A stretch of DNA of 57,280 bases from Betaproteobacteria bacterium. Its GTDB lineage: Bacteria; Pseudomonadota; Gammaproteobacteria; Burkholderiales; WYBJ01. The stretch is from the NCBI GenBank assembly GCA_009377585.1, contig WHTS01000031.1, positions 1 through 57,280 of the forward strand. Direction: 5' to 3'. Under the pieces are notes generated by a model, which was given only the letters and a program-made list of their open reading frames with translations, had not been told where the DNA came from and made no database searches. The position numbers and the translations under genes are program-made. This document shows positions 17,626 through 25,899 of this stretch, piece by piece; within the stretch, counting starts at the first letter, position 1, and each line of letters begins with the position of its first letter.

Positions 17626-18060
17626 TCACTTCGCCTGCGCGATCTCCATCAACCCGCGCAGCGCGAGGTAGTAGCCATAGAGACCGAATCCCGTGACGAC
17701 GCCGCGCGTGTGCCGCCCCACGTCCGAGATGCGGCCGCGCAGCGCCGGGTTCGACACGTGCACTTCGATCGTCGGGAAATTGACCTGCGCGATGGCGTTG
17801 TTGAGCGCGGCATAGCCGACGGTGAAGCCGGCCGGGTTGATCACGCAGCCGTTGCAGCCGGCGTCGTGCGCAGCGTAGAGCTTGTCGATGATCTCGCCTT
17901 CCTGGTTGGAGTGGAAGATGTCGAGCCCGACCTTCAACTCGGCCGCGTACTTGCGCACGTGCTCGTCGTACTGCGCGAGCGTCGTCGGACCGAACAGCTC
18001 CAGCTGCGACTTGCCGCGCATGTTCATGCCGGCGCCGTGAATCACGAGGATGTTCGCCAT
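17626..18060 (-). CDS. Type II 3-dehydroquinate dehydratase (AroQ) homologue with altered active site
   Basis: This 144-residue protein has the AroQ fold pattern: ILVIHGAGMNMRG, SNQEGEIID (51-59), INPAGF (N75) and IEVHVSN (H101). Several catalytic positions of dehydroquinases are changed: the Arg19/Tyr24 lid is KSQLELFG, and the position of His81 is Val81 (GFTVG). N75, H101 and the flavodoxin-like core remain. It is therefore probably not the shikimate-pathway enzyme but a relative working on another ring or diol acid. It sits in an operon with enolase-superfamily and dioxygenase genes. GGAGG precedes the ATG. Confidence 0.8.
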   Translation of the reverse strand: MANILVIHGAGMNMRGKSQLELFGPTTLAQYDEHVRKYAAELKVGLDIFHSNQEGEIIDKLYAAHDAGCNGCVINPAGFTVGYAALNNAIAQVNFPTIEVHVSNPALRGRISDVGRHTRGVVTGFGLYGYYLALRGLMEIAQAK

Positions 18061-18108
18061 TGCCGCCTCCTATGTTCTATCCAGAAACCTGCCCGCCCTG
18101 CAAGGGAG

Positions 18109-18169
18109 GGAAGAGACGCCATGCACATTCGAGGATGCAATCCGCGCTGCTCGTATGGGCGTCTCTTCC
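18109..18169. repeat. 12-bp inverted repeat between the AroQ-like and Bug genes
   Basis: GGAAGAGACGCC at 18109-18120 is exactly complementary to GGCGTCTCTTCC at 18158-18169, with a 37-base loop. No T run follows on either strand, so it is not a standard terminator. It may be a repeat remnant or an RNA processing/stability hairpin inside the operon. Confidence 0.55.
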
Positions 18170-18175
18170 GCCGCG

Positions 18176-19147
18176 CTACTGCGGCTTGATTCCGGCCTGC
18201 TTCACCACCTTGGACCACTTGGCCGTCTCGGCGGCCACGAATTTGCGAAACTCGCCCTGGCTCATCGGGTCGGGCTCCGCGCCGTCGTTGGCGAAGCGCT
18301 TCATGATATCCGGCAGCGCGAGGATACGCGCCACGTCCTTGTCGAGACGGTCGACGATCGACTGCGAGGTGCCGGCGGGAACGACCAGGCCCCACCAGTT
18401 GGCCGCCTCGTAACCGGGCAGACCCGATTCGTCGATCGTCGGCAGCTCCGGCATCGCCGCGATGCGCTTCTTCGATGCGAGGCCGAGCGCACGCAACTTG
18501 CCGGCGCGGATTTGCGGCAGCGCCTGCACCAGCGTGCCGATGATGTATTGCGAATTGCCGGACATGACGTCCACCATTGCCGGGAAGCCGCCCTTGAACG
18601 GAATGTGCATCACCTCGATTTTCGCCATCGATCGGAACAGCTCGCTCGCCAGATGCACCGAGCTGCCGACGCCGGCGCTGGCAAAGTTGAGTTGCCCCGG
18701 CTTGGCTTTGGCCAGCGCGATCAGTTCTCCGGTGGTCCTCGCCGCCAAGCCGGGATGCACCGACAGCACGTTGGGGCCGTTGCCGATCTTGGTGACGAAA
18801 GTGAACGACTTCACGGGATCGAACGGAAGCTTCTGGTACATCGACGGGCCGAACGCGAAGGCCGCCGAGATCATCAGCAGAGTGTGTCCGTCCGGGCTGG
18901 ATTTCGCCGCGAGATCGATGCCGAGATTGCCGCCGGCCCCGGACCGGTTGTCGATGACGAAGGGCTTGCCCAGCCGCTCGCCCAGGTGCAGTCCGATCAG
19001 CCGGCCGATGATGTCGTTGCTGCCGCCGGGCGGGAACGGAATGATGAACCGGACCGGCCGGGCGGGCCACTGCTCGGCTGCGTGCACGCCCGGGGCGAAT
19101 GCCAGAAGAAAGACTGCAGCTGCGATCGACGTACGACGCTCTGACAC
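18176..19147 (-). CDS. Bug/TctC-type periplasmic solute-binding protein
   Basis: The 323-residue protein starts at GTG 19147 after GGGAGAGG, giving a clean signal peptide (SIAAAVFLLAFAPGVHA). It then carries the Bug pattern: PVRFIIPFPPGGSNDIIGRLI, FVIDNRSGAGGNLG, SPDGHTLLM, and WWGLVVPAGT. It is the first gene of the minus-strand run that continues with AroQ-like, MLE and TauD-like genes. It probably captures the operon's substrate, likely a carboxylic acid, in the periplasm. Confidence 0.88.
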   Translation of the reverse strand: MSERRTSIAAAVFLLAFAPGVHAAEQWPARPVRFIIPFPPGGSNDIIGRLIGLHLGERLGKPFVIDNRSGAGGNLGIDLAAKSSPDGHTLLMISAAFAFGPSMYQKLPFDPVKSFTFVTKIGNGPNVLSVHPGLAARTTGELIALAKAKPGQLNFASAGVGSSVHLASELFRSMAKIEVMHIPFKGGFPAMVDVMSGNSQYIIGTLVQALPQIRAGKLRALGLASKKRIAAMPELPTIDESGLPGYEAANWWGLVVPAGTSQSIVDRLDKDVARILALPDIMKRFANDGAEPDPMSQGEFRKFVAAETAKWSKVVKQAGIKPQ

Positions 19148-19168
19148 GTGACCTCTCCCTTCCGGGTG

Positions 19169-19198
19169 TGATAATCGAAAGACGCTTTTGCCGGCAAA
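19169..19198 (-). promoter_or_regulatory. Candidate promoter with overlapping palindrome
   Basis: Reading the minus strand, TTGCCG (19197-19192) and TTATCA (19174-19169) are separated by 17 bases, placed before the Bug gene start at 19147. The perfect palindrome TTTGCCGGCAAA (19187-19198) overlaps the -35 box and could be an operator. The -10 match is weak. Confidence 0.35.
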
Positions 19199-19337
19199 CC
19201 GGATCGGCCGCAGCCGACGCCGCTCGGCGAAAAACATTCGAACACGATCCGATTGCATTCGCTTGTCATCGCGCTTGAATGCCCGCGCCATTCTAACCAA
19301 CTCTCCCGCCCGGGGAGATCTCAGCCGGTTGCGGTGG

Positions 19338-20365
19338 CTAAGGACGCGCGGGCTCGATGCTCTCGCGCAACCAGCGCACGACCTGCTCGGCGACTTCGCC
19401 ATTGTTGCGGTCCATCATCAGCATGTGACTGTTGCCGGCGAGACCGGCTTCGGGCAGAAGCAGAAACCGCGCTCGGCCGCCGGCCGCAGCGATCGCGTTG
19501 ACTGTGTCGAGGCAGCCGTTGCGCCGCACATCGCCGTTGCGACCCGGAGCGCCGACGCTGTGGTCGCCCCAAAGCGACAGTACCGGCGCGCGCACGAACC
19601 GGGTCGCGATCTCCTCCGTCGTGACCGGCGCCATGTCGCCTTCGATGTTCACGAGCGCGCTCACCCGCTCGGCTCGGCGCCGCACCACATCCATGCCGTA
19701 CGCCCCGGATTGGGAGTGCACCATGACGATCGCCGGCCCGATTTCGTCGAGCAGCGCAACCAGGGCCGCTACCGTGGCGGCACCGCCGGCCTCCAGCGTC
19801 ACCTCGGCGTTCGGAACCAGCTGCGCGCTGTAAGCGGCGAAGTGCTCGAATGGAAACTGCGTGTCGGCAAACGCTTGCAGGTAGCGCGGCCCGATGCGGA
19901 AGTTGATCCACGCGCGCTCGTGGGTGGCGACCGGCACGGCGATGATGTCGGCCACTTGCGACTCCCCGCGCGCGCGGTTGATCCGCGCGGCGGCAAAGCC
20001 GGAACGCCCGCGACCCGAATGATCGACCACGTAGACGCTGAAGCCCTGGCGCGCGAACCAGGTCGCCCAGCCTTCGCGTCCGTCGGGCGTCGTCTCCCAG
20101 GTCGCGCCGGTGTGGTTGGAGCCGTGCACCATGACCAGCGGCGGCATTGCGTTCGGCGTTTCGGGGATTCGATACTGCACGTACATCTGCTCGACCGTGG
20201 TATGCCCCGGCGCATCCATGCCGGAATTCGGCACGTTCGGCCACTCCGTGGTCAGCACCCGGCCGTTGACGAAAAAGCTGCCTTCGTCCCGCAGCCGCAG
20301 CGGTCCACCGAGCGTCGCGCCACGGAAGCAAGCAGCGCACTTTGCTGCAATCGATCCTTCTTCAT
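19338..20365 (-). CDS. Alpha/beta hydrolase (exported esterase-like) with an apparent 1-base frameshift near the start
   Basis: The protein has an alpha/beta-hydrolase core: PLVMVHGSNHTGATWE (oxyanion HG), VYVVDHSGRGRSG, nucleophile region MVHSQSGAYG, and a C-terminal NSHMLMMD with the catalytic His. ATG 20365 has a good GAGG site and a signal-like start (MKKDRLQQSALLASVA), but it is out of frame with the rest. Restoring one G in GTGGCGCGACG (about 20312-20325) would join it to ATLGGPLRLRDEGSFF. The 1028-base length fits one missing base. Without that base, the long frame only offers poor starts at 20423 or 20468. Confidence 0.7.
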
Positions 20366-20517
20366 GGATACCTCGCTCGCATCTTGTATGAAGGGCGCGA
20401 TTTTTTTGCCCAAAATCCCGCATCGACGATGAACCTGCAAGCACCGGGGCGATCCTATCAGAGCCCACGCTCGCTCAGGGGCGTGCGAGTAGGAACTTCA
20501 GTCTGGGCGCCGTAGCG

Positions 20518-20775
20518 ATGAGACGGATGCGCACGCGAACACTCACCATCGTCCTGCTCGTGCTCGCCGTGGCTCCGGGTTTGTTGTTCTATGGCCTGAC
20601 CCGCACCGCCCTCTACGGCGAGATCGTCAAGTCGCTCGGTGCCAACACAGTGCTTGTGATCGCGATCGTCCTGCTGGTCGTATTGATCGGGGCCGCGGTG
20701 TTCGCGGTCGTGTACGGCCTCGCACGCGACGACGATCAACCGCTGCGCCGCCGCCACAAGCGCGGAGGATCCTGA
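20518..20775 (+). CDS. Small two-helix membrane protein
   Basis: The 85-residue product has two hydrophobic segments (about residues 7-27 and 42-66) separated by a short polar loop, and a basic tail LRRRHKRGG. The orientation should be tail-in by the positive-inside rule. Start could be ATG 20518 or the ATG 9 bases later. No family was recognised. It lies between the divergent hydrolase and the convergent transaldolase. Confidence 0.55.
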   Translation: MRRMRTRTLTIVLLVLAVAPGLLFYGLTRTALYGEIVKSLGANTVLVIAIVLLVVLIGAAVFAVVYGLARDDDQPLRRRHKRGGS

Positions 20776-20802
20776 CGGCCGCGCAGGCGCGGGGAAGACG
20801 AA

Positions 20803-21906
20803 TCAGGTCGCGAGCCGGGCGCCGCTCTCGGCCTGGAAGCAGGCGCGCTTGGCGGCGATACCCCTCATGAGCCCCTGCCAGGACTTCACGAACGCCTGCG
20901 CTCCGTCGCGCTGCAACTGCGCCGCCAGCGCAGCGACATCGATCCCCGCCGCACGAAAGTGATCCAGCATCGCGGCTGCTTCGACTGCGTCGTCGGCGAG
21001 CGGTTTCTTCAGCGCGCCGTGCCGGGCGAACGCCAGCAGGGTAGCGTCAGGCATCGTATCGATGGTGTCGGGCGCCGCCAGCGCCTCGACGTAAAGCGTT
21101 TCGGGAGCGCTCGGATCCTTGGTTCCCGTGCTGGCCCAGAGCAGCCGCTGCGGAGCCGCGCCTGCGGCGGCGAGCTTGCGCCAGCGCTCGGAGTCGAGCA
21201 ATTTGCGATACGCTGAATAGGTCATACCGGCGACCGCGATGCCGAGCCGATTGCGCAGCTCGTCCGGTACTTTCGCGCTCACCGCCCGATCCCAGCGGCT
21301 CACGAACAGCGATGCCACCGAGGCGACGCGCGGGTCGAGCCCCGCGGCGATGCGCCGTTCGATGCCGCGCAGGTAGGCCTCGGCCGCCGCCTGGTAGTGC
21401 TCGGGCGAGAACAGCAGCGTGACGTTGACCGGTACGCCCGCGAAGATGGATTCCTCGATGGCGCGCACGCCCTGCGCCGTGCCGGGGATCTTGACGAACA
21501 GATTGTCGCGCCGAGCGAGACTGCGGATCGATTTCGCCGCCTCGACGCTGGCGGGGGCATCGTAGGCGAGCAGCGGCGAGACTTCCATCGACACCCAGCC
21601 GTCCACCCCGGCCGTGGAATCGTGGATCGGGCGGAACAGATCGGCCGCGCGCCGCAAGTCATCCAACGCAATCGATACGAACAGCGCCTCTTCGCTTGCG
21701 CTGCCTTCCGCAGCGGCCCGAATCGACGCATCGTAGGCGTCGTAAGAACCGATCGCCTGCTCGAAGATAGCGGGGTTCGAGGTGAGCCCTGTCAGCGCGT
21801 ATTCGGCGATGTAGGTTTGCAGTATCCCCTCGTCCAGGTGCCGGCGGCTGATGTTGTCGAGCCACAGGCGCTGGCCGAGGTCGTGCAGATATTGTGTCGC
21901 GTTCAT
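20803..21906 (-). CDS. tal: Transaldolase
   Basis: This 367-residue protein belongs to the longer transaldolase subfamily found with TalB/TalC relatives. Visible signatures are GLTSNPAIFEQAI near the N-terminus, VSMEVSPLLAYD, and NLFVKIPGTAQGVRAIEE with the Schiff-base Lys. VNVTLLFSPEHY and LLWASTGTKDP follow. AAGGAG 6 bases before ATG 21906 fixes the start. It transfers dihydroxyacetone units in the non-oxidative pentose phosphate pathway. It stands alone on the minus strand. Confidence 0.92.
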   Translation of the reverse strand: MNATQYLHDLGQRLWLDNISRRHLDEGILQTYIAEYALTGLTSNPAIFEQAIGSYDAYDASIRAAAEGSASEEALFVSIALDDLRRAADLFRPIHDSTAGVDGWVSMEVSPLLAYDAPASVEAAKSIRSLARRDNLFVKIPGTAQGVRAIEESIFAGVPVNVTLLFSPEHYQAAAEAYLRGIERRIAAGLDPRVASVASLFVSRWDRAVSAKVPDELRNRLGIAVAGMTYSAYRKLLDSERWRKLAAAGAAPQRLLWASTGTKDPSAPETLYVEALAAPDTIDTMPDATLLAFARHGALKKPLADDAVEAAAMLDHFRAAGIDVAALAAQLQRDGAQAFVKSWQGLMRGIAAKRACFQAESGARLAT

Positions 21907-22026
21907 GGCTGCTCCTTGTTCCGGGTCCTGCCCGCGTCTTCTATGCCCTTGCAACACGCGTGCACGACGCCAAGGTCGTCTCGTTCGCGCCCAGCACGTA
22001 TACTGTAGGCTCGAATCGAGGACACA

Positions 22027-22221
22027 ATGAACAGCATCTGGCGTTTCTACAAAGACGAAAGTCGGCAGTGGCGCTGGCAGCAGGTCTCCGTGAGCCGGGT
22101 CGTGCTGTCGGAGTCGTCGCGTGGCTATGCGGCCTACGAGGCCTGCATCGCCGACGCGGAAGGGCAAGGCTACGTATACGTAGCACCCAAGGACAAGCCG
22201 GCCCGGCCGCGGGCGCGCTAG
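22027..22221 (+). CDS. Small DUF1508-like protein
   Basis: This 64-residue protein, MNSIWRFYKDESRQWRWQQV followed by VVLSESSRGYAAYEACIADAEGQGY, resembles the single-repeat YegP/DUF1508 pattern (aromatic start, SSxGY, and a helix of acidic/Ala residues). Its tail is basic. The function is unknown. A GAGGACAC sequence precedes the ATG. Confidence 0.5.
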   Translation: MNSIWRFYKDESRQWRWQQVSVSRVVLSESSRGYAAYEACIADAEGQGYVYVAPKDKPARPRAR

Positions 22222-22341
22222 TCGAGACCCACGGGCAGCCCGGACGACCGCCGCCGCCGCTCTGGCGCGCGCGAGCGTGATAGCCATGCGCGTACGGAAA
22301 GATGGCGATGAGCACCTGCTCGTCGCGGCGCGAAAAATAAT

Positions 22342-22370
22342 TTGACCGGGCTCAGTCGAGCGCGTATAAG
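22342..22370 (+). promoter_or_regulatory. Sigma-70 promoter of the cold-shock gene
   Basis: TTGACC (22342-22347) and TATAAG (22365-22370) are separated by exactly 17 bases, a near-consensus housekeeping promoter. Transcription would start near 22377, giving an untranslated leader of roughly 130 bases before ATG 22511, similar in length to regulated cspA leaders. Confidence 0.7.
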
Positions 22371-22510
22371 GGCGCTGGGTCCTTCAGGCGTCGATTTTTC
22401 TGGTCCGATGTAACGCCACCGGCACTACTCCGATCCCCTTAAATCCTCCCTCGACGGTCCGCGGCGAGCGCTACCGGCGCTCAAATCAACTTTTCAGGAC
22501 TAAAGCAAGC

Positions 22511-22714
22511 ATGAGTACAGGTACCGTCAAGTGGTTCAACGATGCCAAGGGTTTCGGTTTCATCACCCCGGACGACGGCGGCAAGGACCTGTTCGCGCAT
22601 TTCTCCGCGATCCAGGGCAGCGGCTTCAAGTCGCTCAGCGAAGGCCAGAAGGTCAGCTTCGATAAGACCACCGGGCCCAAGGGCGACCAGGCGTCGAACA
22701 TCCGACCGGCGTAA
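22511..22714 (+). CDS. Cold-shock domain protein (CspA family)
   Basis: The 67-residue protein is a single cold-shock domain starting [23 protein letters not shown]-binding motifs RNP1 (KGFGFI) and RNP2 (LFAHF) are intact. It binds single-stranded RNA and DNA and acts as an RNA chaperone. It is transcribed alone, with a strong promoter, a long leader and a perfect terminator, which points to post-transcriptional control of the leader as in cspA; that control is inferred. Confidence 0.95.
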   Translation: MSTGTVKWFNDAKGFGFITPDDGGKDLFAHFSAIQGSGFKSLSEGQKVSFDKTTGPKGDQASNIRPA

Positions 22715-22747
22715 CAGCGCCGGCAGAGCGCTGACGTACGCAGCACG

Positions 22748-22773
22748 AAAGGCCCGGTTCGCCGGGCCTTTTT
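22748..22773 (+). terminator. Rho-independent terminator of the cold-shock gene
   Basis: AAAGGCCCGG and CCGGGCCTTT form a 10-bp stem around a TTCG tetraloop, followed by TTT. It lies 34 bases after the stop codon. Confidence 0.9.
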
Positions 22774-22872
22774 CGTTGCGCTCCGCGCGAGCATCCCTTG
22801 GTCTGTGAACCAAGGGCCATCGCCCGCGATTCCGCGGACATGCTTTCAACATGGCGCTGATTCGCAGGCGTG

Positions 22873-24192
22873 CTATGCGCCGAGCGTATCGTCCGCCTCC
22901 GGCCATAACCTGGGAAAAAGCCATCGCAGCGACTTCAACGGAATGGCGAACGCGACGGGACCCAGGCGGCTGCCGGAACGAAGCAATCCGTAATCGAGCA
23001 GGCTCGCGAGCACGCGTCGTGCCGTGCGCTGCGGCAGACCCGTCATCGCCAGAAACGTACTGCGCTCCACGGCCCCGGTGAGGGCCACATAGTGAATCGC
23101 AGGCAGCGCTTCGGGACGCACCACCGATTTCTCCGAACCGATGCCCCAGGGACGAGCTTGCAGGAACTGCAACATCTCTTCCAGTCGGTCACGAAAGCGG
23201 TCGAGCGCGAGCATGCCGCGCATGAATTCGACCTGGTCCAGGCACACGTCGAGGAAGTACTGCGCAAAGGCCACCAGTTCTTCGGTCGACAGCGGCCCGC
23301 GGCCGTCGTAGTCGTTGCGGCGGGGCAGATCAGCGTTGTTCAACCGCGCGTAGTAGGTCTCGTGCGAGCGTGCGAGGCCGCGCATCGGCGACCAGAGCCC
23401 GTCCGAAAGACCGAGGCGATACAGTAGCAGGTGCGTATGCAAGCGCGCAGTGCGCCCGTTGCCGTCGATGAACGGGTGCACCCAGGTCAGGCGGTGATGA
23501 GCGCAGGCAGCGCCGACAATCAGGCGCTCGTTGCCGCGCAGGTCTCGGTAGCGGGCAGACCATGCATCTATGAACTCCGACACGTCCTCGGCCGATGGCG
23601 CGATATGACGGCCCGTGACGACCCGCCTGGTGCGCCAGGCGCCGGCAACGATCGGTTCGCCTTCTTCCGTCAGCCGGTCGGATTCGGGCAATCGGCCGTA
23701 GAGCGCGGCATGGATCGCGCGCACCCGATCCGGCGAGAAGAGCTCACGGGCTTCGAGAGCCAGTAGGCTGCGTTCTAGCTCGACCTCCGCTTCCATGTGA
23801 GCGATCGCCAGCCGTTGCCTGCGCTGCAATTCCCGGTCCGCATCGAATTGCCGCTCGATCGCGCGCTGGATGTCCGCCGGCAGCGTGTGCTGGCCCTCGA
23901 TCTTGTTCGTGTAGTAGGAGTTCATCGCTCGCAGAGTAAGCGCGAGAGATGCGCGAATCGAAGGACTCGCCTGTCCCAGCAAGCGGTGGCAATCCACGAT
24001 CAGTCGCGAGGCCCGATCGAGCAGATCCCCGAGCATGTGCTCCTCGGGGAAAAGCGGCTGGAACAGATTGGTGGCGGCCACCCGGACGCCCTTCTGGACG
24101 ATTCCTTGACCGCCTAGCTTAGAGAACAATCCGATATAACACAATGCGATACCAATACGACCGAGCGGAACCTTGGACGACTTCCTGGCCAT
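22873..24192 (-). CDS. Fic-family AMP-transferase with N-terminal inhibitory motif
   Basis: The 439-residue protein has the Fic active-site loop HPFIDGNGRTAR (about residue 240), complete with the catalytic His. A class II inhibitory motif TNKIEG (S/TxxxEG, about residue 93) precedes the Fic core. The C-terminus (AIHYVALTGAVERSTFLAMT, TARRVLASLLDYGLL) is a winged helix. Fic proteins usually transfer AMP to a target Tyr or Thr. A toxin role is possible but no antitoxin gene is adjacent; the inhibitory helix is in cis. Start is uncertain: ATG 24192 has no clear ribosome binding site, and GTG 24081 is an alternative. Confidence 0.83.
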   Translation of the reverse strand: MARKSSKVPLGRIGIALCYIGLFSKLGGQGIVQKGVRVAATNLFQPLFPEEHMLGDLLDRASRLIVDCHRLLGQASPSIRASLALTLRAMNSYYTNKIEGQHTLPADIQRAIERQFDADRELQRRQRLAIAHMEAEVELERSLLALEARELFSPDRVRAIHAALYGRLPESDRLTEEGEPIVAGAWRTRRVVTGRHIAPSAEDVSEFIDAWSARYRDLRGNERLIVGAACAHHRLTWVHPFIDGNGRTARLHTHLLLYRLGLSDGLWSPMRGLARSHETYYARLNNADLPRRNDYDGRGPLSTEELVAFAQYFLDVCLDQVEFMRGMLALDRFRDRLEEMLQFLQARPWGIGSEKSVVRPEALPAIHYVALTGAVERSTFLAMTGLPQRTARRVLASLLDYGLLRSGSRLGPVAFAIPLKSLRWLFPRLWPEADDTLGA

Positions 24193-24298
24193 CCCTCGAG
24201 CGAGCCGTCTGAAGCTACGATATGAGCCGATGGCACGAATCGGCTCGACGCGAGTACATTGAACAACGCGAAATTCGCAATTCCTGCGAATTAGTGCC

Positions 24299-25263
24299 CT
24301 ACTGCTTGCGAATCCCCGCCTGCTCGATCACCTTCCCCCAGCGCGCCTGCTCGGCCTTGCGGAACGCGCCGAACTGCTCCGGTGTCGTGCCGTTGGCCTC
24401 GAATCCGTGCGAGGCGAGCTTCGCGTGGATGTCCGGCGCATGCATGGCTTTCACCATTTCGCCGTGCAGCCGGCCGACCCGCTCGCGCGGAACGCCCGCA
24501 GGTAGCAGCGCGCCGTACCAGTTGAGCACTGCCACGCCGGGGAGCGTTTCGTTCACCGTGGGCAGCTGCGGCAGGATGGCCAGGCGCTTCGGCGCCGTGG
24601 TGGCCAGCGCGACGAGCCGCCCCGCCTTGACGTGCGCCAACCCGATCGATACGGCGTCGATGCAGTAATTCACCCGCCCGCCCATCAGGTCGTTGAAGGC
24701 CGGGGCGCTGCCCTTGTACGGAATGCGGCGCGTATCGATGCCGCTGGCGAGCCGGATGAGCTCGCCGGAGAGGTGCGGCAGACCGCCATCGCCGCTCGAA
24801 GACCAGGTGAGCTCGCCGGGTTTCGCCTTGGCGTAGGCGATGAGATCGCCCAGCCCCTTGAACGGCAACGAAGGATGCAGGTAGACGATGAACGGCAGCG
24901 ACACCACTTGCGTGAGCGGCGCGAAGTCGCGGTCGACGTCGAACGGCAGCTGCTTGCGAATGACCGGGTTGACGCTGATATGCCCGGTCGTGCCCATGTA
25001 AAAGGTGTAACCGTCGGCAGCAGCCTTGGCGACCACCTCCATGCCGATGATGCCGTTGGCGCCGCCACGGTTGTCCACCACTACCTGCTGCCCCAGGTTC
25101 TCGGACATCTTCTGCGCGATGATGCGCCCGGCGAGGTCGATGCCGCCGCCGGGGAAGGAACCTATGACGAGCCGGATGGGCTTGTTGGGATAGGTCTGCG
25201 CGTGAGCGGCGAACCCGGTGACTGCCAGAACCAGTGCAAAAGCGATTTCGAAACCCGGGCCAT
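24299..25263 (-). CDS. Bug/TctC-type solute-binding protein with a 1-base frameshift in the signal peptide
   Basis: The mature part shows the Bug pattern: YPNKPIRLVIGSFPGGGIDL, VVVDNRGGANGIIGM, ADGYTFYMG, and WYGALLPAGV. ATG 25263 has a very strong AGGAGGGGGG site and overlaps the end of the VOC gene, but it is one frame away from the signal peptide IAFALVLAVTGFAAHAQ. One extra C in the GCCCGGG run at about 25252-25258 would give MAPGFEIAFALVLAVTG in a single frame. The 965-base length fits one missing base. Read as it stands, only an unlikely GTG start at 25318 is in frame. Confidence 0.72.
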
Positions 25264-25278
25264 GCCCGTCCCCCCCTC

Positions 25279-25707
25279 CTACTTTGCCGTCTGCTTCACC
25301 GCGCCCACGCCGATCCACGGATGATCGGCGATATCGAACAGGCAGTTCTCCGGCCCCTTGAACTTGTCGGAGCGCTTGGGCCGGTAGTACGTCTCCTTCT
25401 CCTTCGGGTCCTCCGGCAACTCGTCGTAGGTGACGCAGCCGTTGTCCAGGCAGCGTTTCGCCGTGCCGTCCAGATCTTCGACGAAGACGCCGAAATGATG
25501 CAGGCCGGTGAAGTCCAGACCGTGGTCGATCTGATCCTGATGAAACTTCAATACCGAAATGTTGATCGCGCCGTCGGTCAACACCACGCCCGTTGCGCGC
25601 GGGTTGTCGATGCGCTTGACCTCCTCGAAGCCGAAAACCTTCTTGTAGAACGCCGCCTGCTCTTCCGGGTCGAGACTGGCAATGGCGAGATGCTGAATGC
25701 GCGCCAT
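25279..25707 (-). CDS. VOC-family (glyoxalase/dioxygenase-like) protein
   Basis: This 142-residue protein has two beta-alpha-beta-beta-beta modules. The likely metal ligands are His6 (IQHLAIAS), the His in GLHHFGVFVED and a Glu near the end (PENCLFDI). It could be a lyase, isomerase or ring-cleavage-type enzyme for a small metabolite. Its stop overlaps the ribosome binding site of the Bug gene, so the two are cotranscribed and coupled. Confidence 0.78.
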   Translation of the reverse strand: MARIQHLAIASLDPEEQAAFYKKVFGFEEVKRIDNPRATGVVLTDGAINISVLKFHQDQIDHGLDFTGLHHFGVFVEDLDGTAKRCLDNGCVTYDELPEDPKEKETYYRPKRSDKFKGPENCLFDIADHPWIGVGAVKQTAK

Positions 25708-25899
25708 GATCTTCTCTTTGCGATGAGGATCGTTATGGTGGGTGAGTAAACCGCGATTTGCTGCCGAGTATTCCGACTCAGCTTGCCGGGGTCAAGCTGG
25801 AGCTTCGACGAAGGTCAGCATGCGGACGTGGCCGCCGCAGTAATCCGAGCGTACCGAAGCCAATCCCGGAGCCCCTCCGTCATGGCCACCCAACGCCGC

